Shown one piece after another: positions 46,829 to 55,799 of a DNA stretch of 64,000 nucleotides. The translations under genes were made by a program, and so were the position numbers. Position 1 is the first letter of the stretch, and every line of letters begins with the position of its first letter. The notes beneath the pieces were generated by a model, which ran no database searches, was not told the DNA's origin, and saw nothing but the letters and a program-made list of their open reading frames with translations. The stretch covers positions 62,001 through 126,000 of the forward strand of contig JAABRR010000003.1 in the NCBI GenBank assembly GCA_011390785.1, read 5' to 3'. Source of the DNA: Sphingobacteriia bacterium (lineage in GTDB: Bacteria; Bacteroidota; Bacteroidia; Bacteroidales; UBA7960).

Positions 46829-46836
46829 TAACTTTG
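46829..46836 (+). promoter_or_regulatory. Candidate -7 element (TAACTTTG) of the Crp/Fnr gene at 46863
   Basis: TAACTTTG, 26 bp before the ATG at 46863. A TTTG at 46809 lies only 16 bp upstream, shorter than the usual -33 spacing. Confidence 0.45.
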
Positions 46837-46862
46837 ATAACGAAACATTTAATCCTGTTACC

Positions 46863-47480
46863 ATGAATAATTTTAAAACGCAGTTTTCTTTTCTGGAAGG
46901 AGAACTCAGAGATGATATATTATCGGTCTCTTCCATAAAAACGTTTGAAAAGAATGTTGAAATACTGAAAGAAGAGCAATACATAAAGGTGCTCCCATTG
47001 GTACTTAAGGGTTTGGTTAAAGTGTTCTCGCGATTTGGTGACAAAGAGCTTCTCTTGTACTATATTCAGCCCATGCAAAGCTGCGTAATGTCTTTTGCTG
47101 CTTTGTTAAAGAACCGTCCCAGCCGGGTGTTTGCCATTACGGAGGAAGAAACGGAAATTCTTCTTCTCCCTGCTGAAAAAATTCCGGGGTGGATCAAGAC
47201 CTTCCCCTCTTTTAATGAGTTGTTTTACCAGCAGTATGATATGCGATATACCGATCTTTTAGATACCATTGAGCATATTTTGGTGAATAAAATGGATGTA
47301 AGGCTTTATGATTATTTGCTAAGAAAAGCTGAAATAGCAGAAGATAAAAGTCTTAAGATCTCACACGGGCAAATAGCCAATGAGTTGGGGACTGCCAGGG
47401 AAGTGATAACCCGCGTTATCAAAAAACTGGAATCAGAAGGAAAAGTTAAACAATCAAAAAATGGCATCGTTTTACTCTAA
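46863..47480 (+). CDS. Crp/Fnr-family transcriptional regulator
   Basis: A 205-residue regulator with an N-terminal cyclic-nucleotide-binding-like beta roll (LPLVLKGLVKVFSRFGDKELLLYYIQPMQSCVMSF) and a C-terminal winged helix with recognition segment ANELGTAREVITRVIKKLESEG. It lacks the FNR cysteine cluster, so it probably senses something other than oxygen through an Fe-S centre; similar Bacteroidota proteins often sit beside DUF2892, rhodanese or ferritin-like genes. Here it is divergent from a ferritin-like gene and upstream of a DUF2892 gene, with a GTGAC dyad just after its stop that may be its own or a relative's operator. Confidence 0.9.
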   Translation: MNNFKTQFSFLEGELRDDILSVSSIKTFEKNVEILKEEQYIKVLPLVLKGLVKVFSRFGDKELLLYYIQPMQSCVMSFAALLKNRPSRVFAITEEETEILLLPAEKIPGWIKTFPSFNELFYQQYDMRYTDLLDTIEHILVNKMDVRLYDYLLRKAEIAEDKSLKISHGQIANELGTAREVITRVIKKLESEGKVKQSKNGIVLL

Positions 47481-47482
47481 TG

Positions 47483-47496
47483 GTGACCTTAGTCAC
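47483..47496. promoter_or_regulatory. Candidate Crp/Fnr-type operator GTGAC-N4-GTCAC
   Basis: GTGAC CTTA GTCAC is a perfect 5-bp dyad with the 4-bp spacing of FNR-type sites. Its centre is about 43 bp upstream of the start point predicted from a near-consensus -7 element (GAACTTTG, 47519-47526), close to the -41.5 position of class II activator sites. The target would be the DUF2892 gene. Confidence 0.45.
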
Positions 47497-47707
47497 TGCA
47501 AAGCCATAATGCAATAACGAACTTTGTATTGTTATTAGAAGTCAAAGCGTGGAAATAAAATTTGAAAAGACTTCTGTTCCAATAGAAAGATAACATGATA
47601 AATAGTAAAATTGTGAAGTTTATTCTTGCTTGCTTTTTATGTATTTCGGTTATTTATTTCATTGTATTTTTAATTCATCAGATTGTTTACAGGTAAACTT
47701 TTTAAAC

Positions 47708-47920
47708 ATGAAAAAAAACATGGGTAGTGCAGACAAAGTAATCAGATTACTTATTGCTGCCGTAATTGCTGTTCTTTATTTTACCAATGTTGTTACAGGT
47801 ACATTGGGCATAGTTTTGTTGGTTTTGGCAGGAGTATTCGTGCTTACCAGCCTGGTAAGTTTTTGTCCGCTATACGCCCCTTTCGGGTTGAGCACCTGCA
47901 AGGTAAAAGACAAAAGCTGA
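47708..47920 (+). CDS. DUF2892 (YgaP-like transmembrane domain) protein
   Basis: A 70-residue membrane protein with two hydrophobic helices (VIRLLIAAVIAVLYF and LGIVLLVLAGVFVLTSLVSF) followed by CPLYAPFGLSTC. The opening KKNMGSADKVIRLL and the CPLYxxxGxxTC ending are the DUF2892 signature, a domain that in YgaP is fused to a rhodanese sulfurtransferase. Function alone is unknown; a link to sulfur or thiol metabolism is inferred from relatives. The frame is open to 47630, but ATG 47708 starts the family domain. It is followed by a long-stem terminator. Confidence 0.87.
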   Translation: MKKNMGSADKVIRLLIAAVIAVLYFTNVVTGTLGIVLLVLAGVFVLTSLVSFCPLYAPFGLSTCKVKDKS

Positions 47921-47951
47921 TCTTTGCCCTGGCAATCTTAACATCTTAAAG

Positions 47952-47990
47952 AAAAACTCCACAAAAAGTACTGCTGTTTGTGGAGTTTTT
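47952..47990 (+). terminator. Rho-independent terminator after the DUF2892 gene
   Basis: AAAAACTCCACAAA pairs with TTTGTGGAGTTTTT, a 14-bp perfect stem around an 11-base loop. It begins 31 bp after the stop. Confidence 0.85.
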
Positions 47991-48024
47991 AGTTGTGTGG
48001 CTTTCAATTTCAATATTTTAAAGC

Positions 48025-48032
48025 TAATTTTG
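48025..48032 (+). promoter_or_regulatory. Candidate -7 element (TAATTTTG) of the M3 peptidase gene
   Basis: Full TAnnTTTG match, 81 bp before the ATG at 48114. Confidence 0.4.
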
Positions 48033-48113
48033 AAGTCTTGAAAACAAATCTGTTTTTTTGTTTCTAAAGCATCTAAACTTCAAACAATCCATCCACAACA
48101 AAAAACAATCTTT

Positions 48114-50225
48114 ATGAAAAAAATTGCATTTTTAATTTTAATGACAATCATTATGGCGTCCTGTAATACTACAGAACAAACTGACAATCCGTTTTTTACT
48201 GATTACGAAACTCCTTTTGGTGTGCCTCCCTTCGATCAGATAGAAAATGAGCACTTTCTGCCTGCCTTTGAGGAAGGAATAAAACAGCATGAAGAAAAAA
48301 TTGCCGAAATCATTGTCAATCCCGATGCACCAACCTTTGAAAATACCATAGCAGCACTTGATTATAGTGCACCTCTTCTGGGTAAGGTTGGGGCCGTTTT
48401 TTATAACTTTACTTCCTGCCTTATTACCGAAGAATTGCAGGCCATTGCCCAGGAAGTGGCTCCCATGATGTCGGCCCATCAGGATAATGTAAGCCTCAAT
48501 ATGGATCTTTTTGCCAGGGTAAAAGCCGTTTACGAGCAAAAAGACCAGCTTGATCTTACCGAAGAACAAGCCATGCTGCTAAAAGTTACCTATGAAAATT
48601 TTGTAAGAAACGGTGCTGACCTTCCTGCCGAAAAACAGGCTCGTTTTCGCGAAATTAATGAGCAATTGGCTTTGCTTACCCTCGAGTTTAGCCAAAATGT
48701 ATTGGGCGATGTAAATACCTGGAAGATGTATATTGATAATGAAGCTGATCTGGCGGGACTCCCGCAGCCGGTGATTGATGCTGCTGCCGAAGCCGCCACT
48801 GCCGATGGCAAAGAAGGCCAATGGCTTTTTACCCTTCAGAATCCCAGTGTAATGCCTTTTCTGTCATACGCAGAAAATCGTGAACTGAGAGAAAAAATGA
48901 ATATTGCCTACATCAACAGGGGGAACATGGGTAATGAAAACGACAACAAACAGAACATCAACGATATTGTAAGGTTACGCATCGAACGCTCTCAAATGCT
49001 CGGGTTTGAAGATTTTGCCGCTTTTAACCTCGACCCCCGTATGGCAAAAAATGAAGAAACCGTAATGAATTTCCTGAATGAACTATGGAGCAAAGCCCTG
49101 CCCATTGCCCGCGATGAAGCTGTTCTAATGCAACAACAGATCGAAAAGGATGGTCATGATTATGAACTCGCTTTCTGGGATTGGAGATATTATGCTGAGA
49201 AAGTTCGTAAAGAAATGTACAATGTTGATGAATCGGAAATAAGTGAATATTTTGAGATCAATAACGTACGGGATGGTATTTTTATGGTGGTTGAAAAACT
49301 TTGGGGTTTACAGTTTGTGGAACGCAATGATGTGCCTGTTTACCATCCTGAAGCCACAGCCTGGGAAGTACTGGAAGCCGATGGCACACACCGTGGAATT
49401 ATGTATATGGATATGCACCCCAGAGCAAGCAAAAGGCCAGGTGCGTGGATGAGCAGCTACAGAAGCCAGCAAATTGACGAAAATGGTAAGTATGTTCATC
49501 CGATAGTTACCATTGTTTGCAATTTTACTGCCCCAACCGGCAATCAGCCTGCTTTGCTTACTTTTGACGAAATGACAACCTTTTTTCACGAGTTTGGACA
49601 TGCCCTGCATGGCTTAATGGCCGATACACATTACCAAAGCCTTTCAGGTACAAGCACCCCAACAGATTTTGTTGAACTCCCGTCGCAGGTAATGGAAAAC
49701 TGGGCCAAGCACCCTGAAGTGATGAAAATGTTTGCCAAACATTTTGAAACCGGCGAAGCCATACCTGATGAGCTGATCAACAAGATCACTGAGAGCTCGA
49801 ACTTCAACCAGGGTTTTGCCACTGTTGAGTTTCTGGCTTCAGGACTGCTGGATATGGAGTACCACACGTTAACAGAATTTCAGCCTATCGACGTAATGGA
49901 ATTTGAAGATAAGGTTCAGGCAAAGTATGATATGATGGATGAGATCTATTTCCGTCATGGAAGTCCCCATTTCAACCATATTTTCTCCAGCGACTTTTAC
50001 GCAGCTGGCTACTACAGCTACATTTGGTCAGGAGTACTGGACGCCGATGCATTTGAAGCTTTTGTTGAAACCGGCGATTTGTTTGACCAGGAAACAGCCC
50101 GTAAATTCCGCGAAGAGATCCTTTCCAAAGGTGGCACCCGCGAAGCCATGGATATGTATGTAAACTTCCGTGGAAAAGAACCCGGTATTGAACCACTGCT
50201 GAAACAACGTGGTTTGGTAAGATAG
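48114..50225 (+). CDS. M3-family peptidyl-dipeptidase (Dcp-like) lipoprotein
   Basis: A 703-residue zinc oligopeptidase of the M3 family, closest to peptidyl-dipeptidase Dcp, which removes C-terminal dipeptides. It has a lipoprotein signal (KKIAFLILMTIIMASC), the M3 N-terminal helical domain (FDQIENEHFLPAFEEGI) and the zinc site FFHEFGHALHG (H492, H496) with the third ligand Glu in VELPSQVMENW. The lipobox places it in the envelope, facing the periplasm. Monocistronic between a DUF2892 gene and a long gap, with its own terminator. Confidence 0.93.
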   Translation: MKKIAFLILMTIIMASCNTTEQTDNPFFTDYETPFGVPPFDQIENEHFLPAFEEGIKQHEEKIAEIIVNPDAPTFENTIAALDYSAPLLGKVGAVFYNFTSCLITEELQAIAQEVAPMMSAHQDNVSLNMDLFARVKAVYEQKDQLDLTEEQAMLLKVTYENFVRNGADLPAEKQARFREINEQLALLTLEFSQNVLGDVNTWKMYIDNEADLAGLPQPVIDAAAEAATADGKEGQWLFTLQNPSVMPFLSYAENRELREKMNIAYINRGNMGNENDNKQNINDIVRLRIERSQMLGFEDFAAFNLDPRMAKNEETVMNFLNELWSKALPIARDEAVLMQQQIEKDGHDYELAFWDWRYYAEKVRKEMYNVDESEISEYFEINNVRDGIFMVVEKLWGLQFVERNDVPVYHPEATAWEVLEADGTHRGIMYMDMHPRASKRPGAWMSSYRSQQIDENGKYVHPIVTIVCNFTAPTGNQPALLTFDEMTTFFHEFGHALHGLMADTHYQSLSGTSTPTDFVELPSQVMENWAKHPEVMKMFAKHFETGEAIPDELINKITESSNFNQGFATVEFLASGLLDMEYHTLTEFQPIDVMEFEDKVQAKYDMMDEIYFRHGSPHFNHIFSSDFYAAGYYSYIWSGVLDADAFEAFVETGDLFDQETARKFREEILSKGGTREAMDMYVNFRGKEPGIEPLLKQRGLVR

Positions 50226-50249
50226 TTTTTCGGTTATTATACCTTTAAA

Positions 50250-50287
50250 AAAAAGGGAGATTCTGTGATGCGGAACCTCCCTTTTTT
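50250..50287 (+). terminator. Rho-independent terminator of the M3 peptidase gene
   Basis: AAAAGGGAG and CTCCCTTTT pair with an inner GATTC/GAAC-like extension, followed by a T-run. It begins 25 bp after the stop. Confidence 0.75.
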
Positions 50288-50495
50288 ACTGTTTACGAAT
50301 TATTCTCCGCAAATTTAAAGGGATTAATGCAGGTATTCTCCGCATGAATTATTTTTCGGAGATAGCGTGTTTTGCTTGATACCTGCGATATTCCTTTGCC
50401 GTTGGATTCAATCATCGGATTACACCACGACTAGACAAAACAACACCCTTTCTGATTCATTTTACACCTACGAGAGGAAACCCTATGAAATACAT

Positions 50496-50708
50496 TTACA
50501 AATAAATGCAAAACCAACGACTGATTTTGTTAATTTCACTTTTCGTTTTTCCTGTTTCATACATTCCATATTCAATTAACTTCGAAAAGTCGTTTTTATC
50601 AAAGTAATCATAGACAAAAAGTTTGTAACCTGCAAAATGTTTGATAGGTACAAACTCGTCCACAACTGCAATACGCGGGAGCTTTTCTGAGTGGGCTTTT
50701 TAAGGCAT
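50496..50708 (-). pseudogene. Truncated or nonsense-mutated gene remnant, unknown family
   Basis: On the minus strand ATG CCT is followed immediately by a TAA stop, after which the same frame stays open for 67 codons with protein-like composition: KAHSEKLPRIAVVDEF, then HFAGYKLFVYDYFDK, then LIEYGMYETGKTKSE, ending at TAA 50498. No alternative start precedes the conserved-looking part. I do not recognise the family. It looks like the N-terminal remnant of a gene lost by mutation, or a real gene with an error at the third codon. Confidence 0.4.
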
Positions 50709-50742
50709 GAAAAGTATATTATAGGCATATAGCACGATATCT

Positions 50743-53169
50743 ATGAACATAAAATCTACCTTACTTATCATCATTACTTCGTCAATGTTTGCATCCTGTG
50801 GCAGGAGCGATGATGGCGCACAATCATTCAACCGTACCCGTAAATTCAACGATGAATGGGTTTTTATCAATCAGGATGTTGAAAATGGCTGGCGCCCTGC
50901 CTATGATGATTCTGAATGGCAGCCGGTTGATCTGCCCCATGATTGGAGCATTACCGAGCCCTACCATCCTGATAATCCGGGCGGGCATGGAACTTCATAC
51001 ATGATAGGTGGCGTTGGTTGGTATCGCAAAACGTTTGAACTACCCTACGATTACGCCAACAAGAGGGTGGAAATTACCTTCGATGGGGTGTATCAGAACA
51101 GCACTGTCTGGATTAACGGGCATGAACTGGTCACACGTCCGTTTGGGTACATCTCTTTCCGCTATGATCTAACTCCTTATCTTAACCAGGATGTCGAAAA
51201 TGTTATTACGGTTAGGGTAGATAATTCAAAACAACCCAATTCTCGCTGGTATTCCGGTTCAGGTATTTACCGCAACGTTTGGCTTACTGTTACAGGCAAA
51301 CAATATCTTGATCCGTGGGATTTATTTATTCATACCCCGAAAGTAAACGAACAAACTGCCACTGTAAGTTTTGAAGGAGAGTTAGCCAATGATGATACGG
51401 AAGCGGTAAATGTTAATCTTGTAACCCGTGTTTTTGATCCCGCTGGTTTGGAAATAAGAAAGTCGGAAAGTACGGTTTTGATTCCGTTATTGTCCAAAGC
51501 TTCTTTTCAGCAGGAATTTGAAGTTGCTGAACCCAACCTTTGGTCGGTGAATGATCCGGCATTGTATAAGGTGAAATTCACCCTTTTAGACGGAAAAAGG
51601 GTTGTGGATGAATTAGAAACCACTTTTGGTATTCGTCATTTTCATTTTGATGCGGATGCGGGTTTCTTTTTGAATGAAAAGCCTTTGAAAATAAAGGGAG
51701 TATGCATGCATCATGACCTTGGGGCGCTTGGGGCAGCTGTGAATACCCGTGCTATAGAAAGACAACTGGAAATTCTTCGCGATATGGGTGTTAATGCCAT
51801 TCGCACGGCCCACAATCCACCCGCCCCTGAGTTATTGCATCTTTGCGATAAAATGGGATTTCTGGTGATGAACGAGACCTTCGATGAGTGGGCTATGGGA
51901 AAAACAAAACATGGCTATGCGGAAATCTGGGAGCAATGGCACGAGCAGGATCTGCAGGATCATATCCGGCGCGACCGCAATCACCCCAGCGTTATCATCT
52001 GGAGCATCGGCAACGAAATTCTTGAGCAATGGCACCCGCAGGGTACTGAAATGACCCAAAAACTCGTGGCCATCGTAAAAAATCTTGATCCAACACGGCC
52101 CATTACCGCAGGAAACAACGATCCTGTACCAGCCAATACGCTTATTAGGAGCGGGTTGTTGGATCTGATTGGATACAATTACAAGCATCATACGTTTAAG
52201 AACTTTCCAACGGCATTTCCCACCAAAGCTTTTATTGCTACGGAAACTACCTCGGCTCTTGCCACCCGGGGAAGTTACGATCTCCCATCTGACAGCATGC
52301 GAATCTGGCCTGTTCGTTGGGATGTAAAATTTGAAGATGGCAATCCCGACAACACCTGTTCTGCTTACGACAACTGCCATACACCCTGGGGTTCATCGCA
52401 TCAGGCCAGCTGGTTGCCGGTTAAAGAACATGATTTTCTATCCGGCCTGTTTATCTGGACAGGTTTTGATTACCTGGGTGAGCCCACTCCCTACCAGTGG
52501 CCTTCACGGAGTTCCTACTTTGGTATTGTTGACCTGGCCGGATTTCCCAAGGATGCGTACTACATGTACAAAAGTGAATGGACCGAAGATACGGTATTGC
52601 ATGTTTTTCCACATTGGAACTGGCAACCCGGGCAGATGGTGGATGTATGGGCTTATTTTAACCATGCAGATGAAGTAGAACTGTTTGTCAATGATGTATC
52701 GAAGGGCATTCGGAAGCGTGAAGACCAAAATCTACATGCAATGTGGCGATTGCCTTTCGAACCCGGAACGGTAAAAGCAGTTTCGCGCAATGAGGGTACT
52801 TTGGTGAAGGAAGTTCTATCGATCACTGCCGGGAAACCTGCCCGCATTATGGCCACTGCCGATCGCGAAATTCTTTCAAAAGGGGGTGATGATCTGTCTT
52901 TTATCACCATAGATATAACTGATGAAAATGGTGTTTTGGTTCCTGATGCATCAAATTCTGTTTCTATAGCCATTTCGGGTGATGCTTCGGTTGCCGGTGT
53001 TGATAATGGCGATCCTACCAGTCATCATAATTTCCAGGCAACTGCAATCACGGCTTTTCATGGCAAATGCCTGGCTATAGTCCGGGCCGGGAAAACGAAA
53101 GGAAAGGTTTACATAACCTTCAAATCGGAGGGGTTGTCTTCCACAACTGTAGCACTGGATATTTTTTAG
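50743..53169 (+). CDS. Glycoside hydrolase family 2 enzyme (beta-galactosidase-like), lipoprotein
   Basis: An 808-residue GH2 enzyme. Lipoprotein signal (KSTLLIIITSSMFASC), then the sugar-binding jelly roll (FNDEWVFINQD, VDLPHDWSI, GGVGWYRKTFELP), the Ig-like domain, and the TIM barrel with GVCMHHDLGALGAAV, NAIRTAHNPPAPELL, acid/base Glu in WSIGNEILEQ and the nucleophile Glu in FIATETTS. C-terminal beta domains follow (about residues 600-808). GH2 members cleave beta-galactosides, glucuronides or mannosides; beta-galactosidase is the best guess. GH31 follows 65 bp after its stop, so the pair is probably an operon. Confidence 0.9.
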   Translation: MNIKSTLLIIITSSMFASCGRSDDGAQSFNRTRKFNDEWVFINQDVENGWRPAYDDSEWQPVDLPHDWSITEPYHPDNPGGHGTSYMIGGVGWYRKTFELPYDYANKRVEITFDGVYQNSTVWINGHELVTRPFGYISFRYDLTPYLNQDVENVITVRVDNSKQPNSRWYSGSGIYRNVWLTVTGKQYLDPWDLFIHTPKVNEQTATVSFEGELANDDTEAVNVNLVTRVFDPAGLEIRKSESTVLIPLLSKASFQQEFEVAEPNLWSVNDPALYKVKFTLLDGKRVVDELETTFGIRHFHFDADAGFFLNEKPLKIKGVCMHHDLGALGAAVNTRAIERQLEILRDMGVNAIRTAHNPPAPELLHLCDKMGFLVMNETFDEWAMGKTKHGYAEIWEQWHEQDLQDHIRRDRNHPSVIIWSIGNEILEQWHPQGTEMTQKLVAIVKNLDPTRPITAGNNDPVPANTLIRSGLLDLIGYNYKHHTFKNFPTAFPTKAFIATETTSALATRGSYDLPSDSMRIWPVRWDVKFEDGNPDNTCSAYDNCHTPWGSSHQASWLPVKEHDFLSGLFIWTGFDYLGEPTPYQWPSRSSYFGIVDLAGFPKDAYYMYKSEWTEDTVLHVFPHWNWQPGQMVDVWAYFNHADEVELFVNDVSKGIRKREDQNLHAMWRLPFEPGTVKAVSRNEGTLVKEVLSITAGKPARIMATADREILSKGGDDLSFITIDITDENGVLVPDASNSVSIAISGDASVAGVDNGDPTSHHNFQATAITAFHGKCLAIVRAGKTKGKVYITFKSEGLSSTTVALDIF

Positions 53170-53234
53170 AAATTGTGTAATACCGTATTGCTTTGTTTTA
53201 CTTGCTGATTCTTAATTATTTAAATATAAAAAAC

Positions 53235-55652
53235 ATGAAGAAGATAACAATGAAAATGTATTTGCCTGCTATGGTATTTATTCTTGTCATGGCTGCTATT
53301 TTGCCCGCCAATGCCCAGTTGCAGGGCTTTAACCTGCTCAATGAACCGGTGGATATTTCGGAAGATTTCCATTCGTTTCACAATACTTACTATTTTGCCG
53401 ATCATATGGTAGATTTTGATCCGGAAACTGCTACAGGAAAAATTGTGTATGAACGGCATAACTATCAGTCTATGATGGCATTCAACAATATGCTGGGTGC
53501 ATTGATGCCGGCAAATGCCAACGAATTTCCCGGGTCTGAGTATGAAGCTTCACCTACGCTACCTTTTTCCATTCACTTCATCTCTTCCAAAACCATACGC
53601 ATAAGGGCTCAATCGGGATTTGTGGTGCCCAATGTTGCAGCAGAACCATCGCTAATGCTGGTGAATAATGACATGCCCCAAAGTAAGGATTGGCAATATT
53701 CCAAAGAGGGAGACAATCATGTTTATACCAGTGAGCATGCCCGGCTTGTGATGAGTGAAAAACCCTGGAAAATTGAAATTTTTGATACTGAGGGAAAGTT
53801 ATTAACCAGTACCAACCATAAATCAGATAATTCTACAACCTGGACGCCCCTGATGCCTTTTTCCTGGGTACGAAGAGCAGCAGATTACAGCCGGAGTTTT
53901 AATGCTGTTTTCAATCTGCAGCCCGATGAACGCATTTTCGGATTTGGTGAACAGTTTACAGAGTTTAACAAACGTGGACAGAAAGTGGTACTGTTTACTG
54001 ATGACGCTAATGGCACCCAAAATGAAGGGACCTACAAGCCCATTCCCTTTTTTATGAGCAGCAGGGGATACGGTATGTTTATTCACACATCTACCCCCAT
54101 TACAGCTGATGTGGGCAAATATTTCAGCGGAATCAATTCTCTTATGATTGGCGACGAAGAGCTCGATCTTTTTATATTTACCGGAGATCCCAAAGACATT
54201 CTTGACGAATATACCAACGTAACCGGTAAACCAGAAATGCCACCCCTTTGGTCTTTCGGTTTCTGGATGAGTCGCATTACTTACTTCTCTGAAGCGGAAG
54301 GCCGCGAAGCTGCCCGTTTGTTGCGCGAGAACAAGATACCTGCTGATGTGATTAACTTTGATACGGGTTGGTTTGAAGTGGATTGGAGATGTGATTATGA
54401 GTTTGCCGAATCGCGGTTCGATGATGCCGAAAAGATGATTGCCGATCTAAAGGCAGATGGTTTTCATACCTGCTTATGGCAGTTGCCCTATTTTACGCCC
54501 CGTAACCGGCTCTTTTCCGAAATTATTGAACAAGGTCTTTTTGTGAAAAACAGCAAAGGAAATATTCCTTATGAAGATGCCGTGCTTGATTTTACCAACC
54601 CAGATGCTATTGCCTGGTACGAAAGCAAAATTGAAGGGCTGCTGAAAATGGGAGTGGGTTCTATAAAGGTAGATTTTGGTGAAGCAGCGCCCTTTTATGG
54701 TATCTATCACAATGGGCGTACCGGCTTTTATGAGCATAACCTGTATCCGTTGCGGTACAATAAAATTGTGGCCGATCTTACCAAAAAGATCAATGGAGAA
54801 AATATTATCTGGGCACGTAGCACCTGGGCCGGCAGTCAGCGGTATCCCTTACATTGGGGTGGTGATTCAGAGCCAACCAATTCGGGTATGAAAGCTACCC
54901 TGCGTGCTGGGTTGAGCATTGGCCTGAGTGGTTTTTCATTCTGGAGTCATGATGTGGGTGGTTTTATTAAGCAAACCCCTGAAAATCTTTACCGCCGTTG
55001 GCTGGGCTTTGGTGTTTTGTCATCCCATACACGCGCACATGGGCAGCCACCCAAAGAACCCTGGGAGTACAGTCCTGAGTTTCTCAACCTTTTCAGAGAT
55101 GCCATGAATATGCGTTATGAAATGATGCCTTATATCTACGCTCAGTCGAAAGTTGCTACCGAAAACGGACTCCCCATAATGAGGGCTTTGTTTGTCGAGT
55201 ATCCTGACGATCCGGGCGCATGGCTGGTTGATGATCAGTACATGTTTGGATCCGATATGCTGGTTGCTCCCCTTCTTGAAGAAGTGAATGTGCGGAATGT
55301 TTACCTGCCCGGTAACCACAAATGGATTGATTACCAAACCCTAAAGGTTTACAATCCTGGTTGGAACTCCATTGAAGCGGGAAGCATTCCTACGATAATT
55401 CTGGTTAGAGATGGTGCCGCCATACCCCACATAGCATTGGCTCAAAATACCAATGAAATGAATTGGAATGAATTGGAAATTAAGGTGTTTGCTGACCAGG
55501 AATCACAGACATCAAGTTTCATCTGTTTGCCTGATGATAATATGCTAAAGCAAATGAACCTGACAAAAAGAGGAAGCAGGTTTGTAACTACTGACAATAC
55601 AAATGATCTGAATACTCAAATAAAGGTTACCACCGTAAGAACACGAAGGTAA
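53235..55652 (+). CDS. Glycoside hydrolase family 31 enzyme (alpha-xylosidase/alpha-glucosidase-like)
   Basis: An 805-residue secreted GH31 enzyme. ATG 53235 gives a signal peptide (KKITMKMYLPAMVFILVMA... ANAQ); the frame is open to 53193. Seen: FGFGEQFTEFNKRG in the N-terminal domain, NFDTGWFEVDWRCDYEF, the catalytic nucleophile Asp in IKVDFGEAAPFYG, and SFWSHDVGGF in the barrel. The KxDFGE form of the nucleophile motif is seen in YicI-type alpha-xylosidases, so xyloside or xyloglucan side chains are plausible; alpha-glucosidase is the alternative. Follows the GH2 gene, likely cotranscribed, and is convergent with the metallopeptidase gene. Confidence 0.9.
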   Translation: MKKITMKMYLPAMVFILVMAAILPANAQLQGFNLLNEPVDISEDFHSFHNTYYFADHMVDFDPETATGKIVYERHNYQSMMAFNNMLGALMPANANEFPGSEYEASPTLPFSIHFISSKTIRIRAQSGFVVPNVAAEPSLMLVNNDMPQSKDWQYSKEGDNHVYTSEHARLVMSEKPWKIEIFDTEGKLLTSTNHKSDNSTTWTPLMPFSWVRRAADYSRSFNAVFNLQPDERIFGFGEQFTEFNKRGQKVVLFTDDANGTQNEGTYKPIPFFMSSRGYGMFIHTSTPITADVGKYFSGINSLMIGDEELDLFIFTGDPKDILDEYTNVTGKPEMPPLWSFGFWMSRITYFSEAEGREAARLLRENKIPADVINFDTGWFEVDWRCDYEFAESRFDDAEKMIADLKADGFHTCLWQLPYFTPRNRLFSEIIEQGLFVKNSKGNIPYEDAVLDFTNPDAIAWYESKIEGLLKMGVGSIKVDFGEAAPFYGIYHNGRTGFYEHNLYPLRYNKIVADLTKKINGENIIWARSTWAGSQRYPLHWGGDSEPTNSGMKATLRAGLSIGLSGFSFWSHDVGGFIKQTPENLYRRWLGFGVLSSHTRAHGQPPKEPWEYSPEFLNLFRDAMNMRYEMMPYIYAQSKVATENGLPIMRALFVEYPDDPGAWLVDDQYMFGSDMLVAPLLEEVNVRNVYLPGNHKWIDYQTLKVYNPGWNSIEAGSIPTIILVRDGAAIPHIALAQNTNEMNWNELEIKVFADQESQTSSFICLPDDNMLKQMNLTKRGSRFVTTDNTNDLNTQIKVTTVRTRR

Positions 55653-55799
55653 TATAAAGGCTAACTCAAAGAAGGTTTGGTGCATCAAATGCAAAGAATC
55701 AGTCCCTTGTTAATTTTCATTTTTCGCAACAGATTCAAAAAGGCAGATGATGCACTAAAACTTCTTCAGAAGGCATAGCTTGTCTAAGTTCTCATGCTG

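Larger units (their letters stand above)
46542..46862. other. Divergent intergenic region between the ferritin-like gene and a Crp/Fnr gene
   Basis: About 320 bases. Contains -7 elements for both flanking genes, and between them a G+C-rich hairpin element (46703-46758) that looks like a dispersed intergenic repeat. No coding frame seen. Confidence 0.6.
50226..50742. other. Intergenic region with terminator, inverted repeat and a gene remnant
   Basis: About 500 bases between the M3 peptidase and the GH2 gene. Holds a terminator at its left end, a nested inverted repeat (50329-50386) and a minus-strand coding-like remnant (50496-50708). No clear -7 element is seen before the GH2 gene. Confidence 0.55.

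Noticed and set aside
47630-47707. N-terminal extension of the DUF2892 frame
   Set aside because: The family domain begins at ATG 47708; the upstream part is Phe/Cys-rich and starts at a non-ATG codon.
50367-50579. 70-residue plus-strand open frame between the M3 peptidase and GH2 genes
   Set aside because: Composition is not protein-like and the opposite strand carries a better coding-like remnant.
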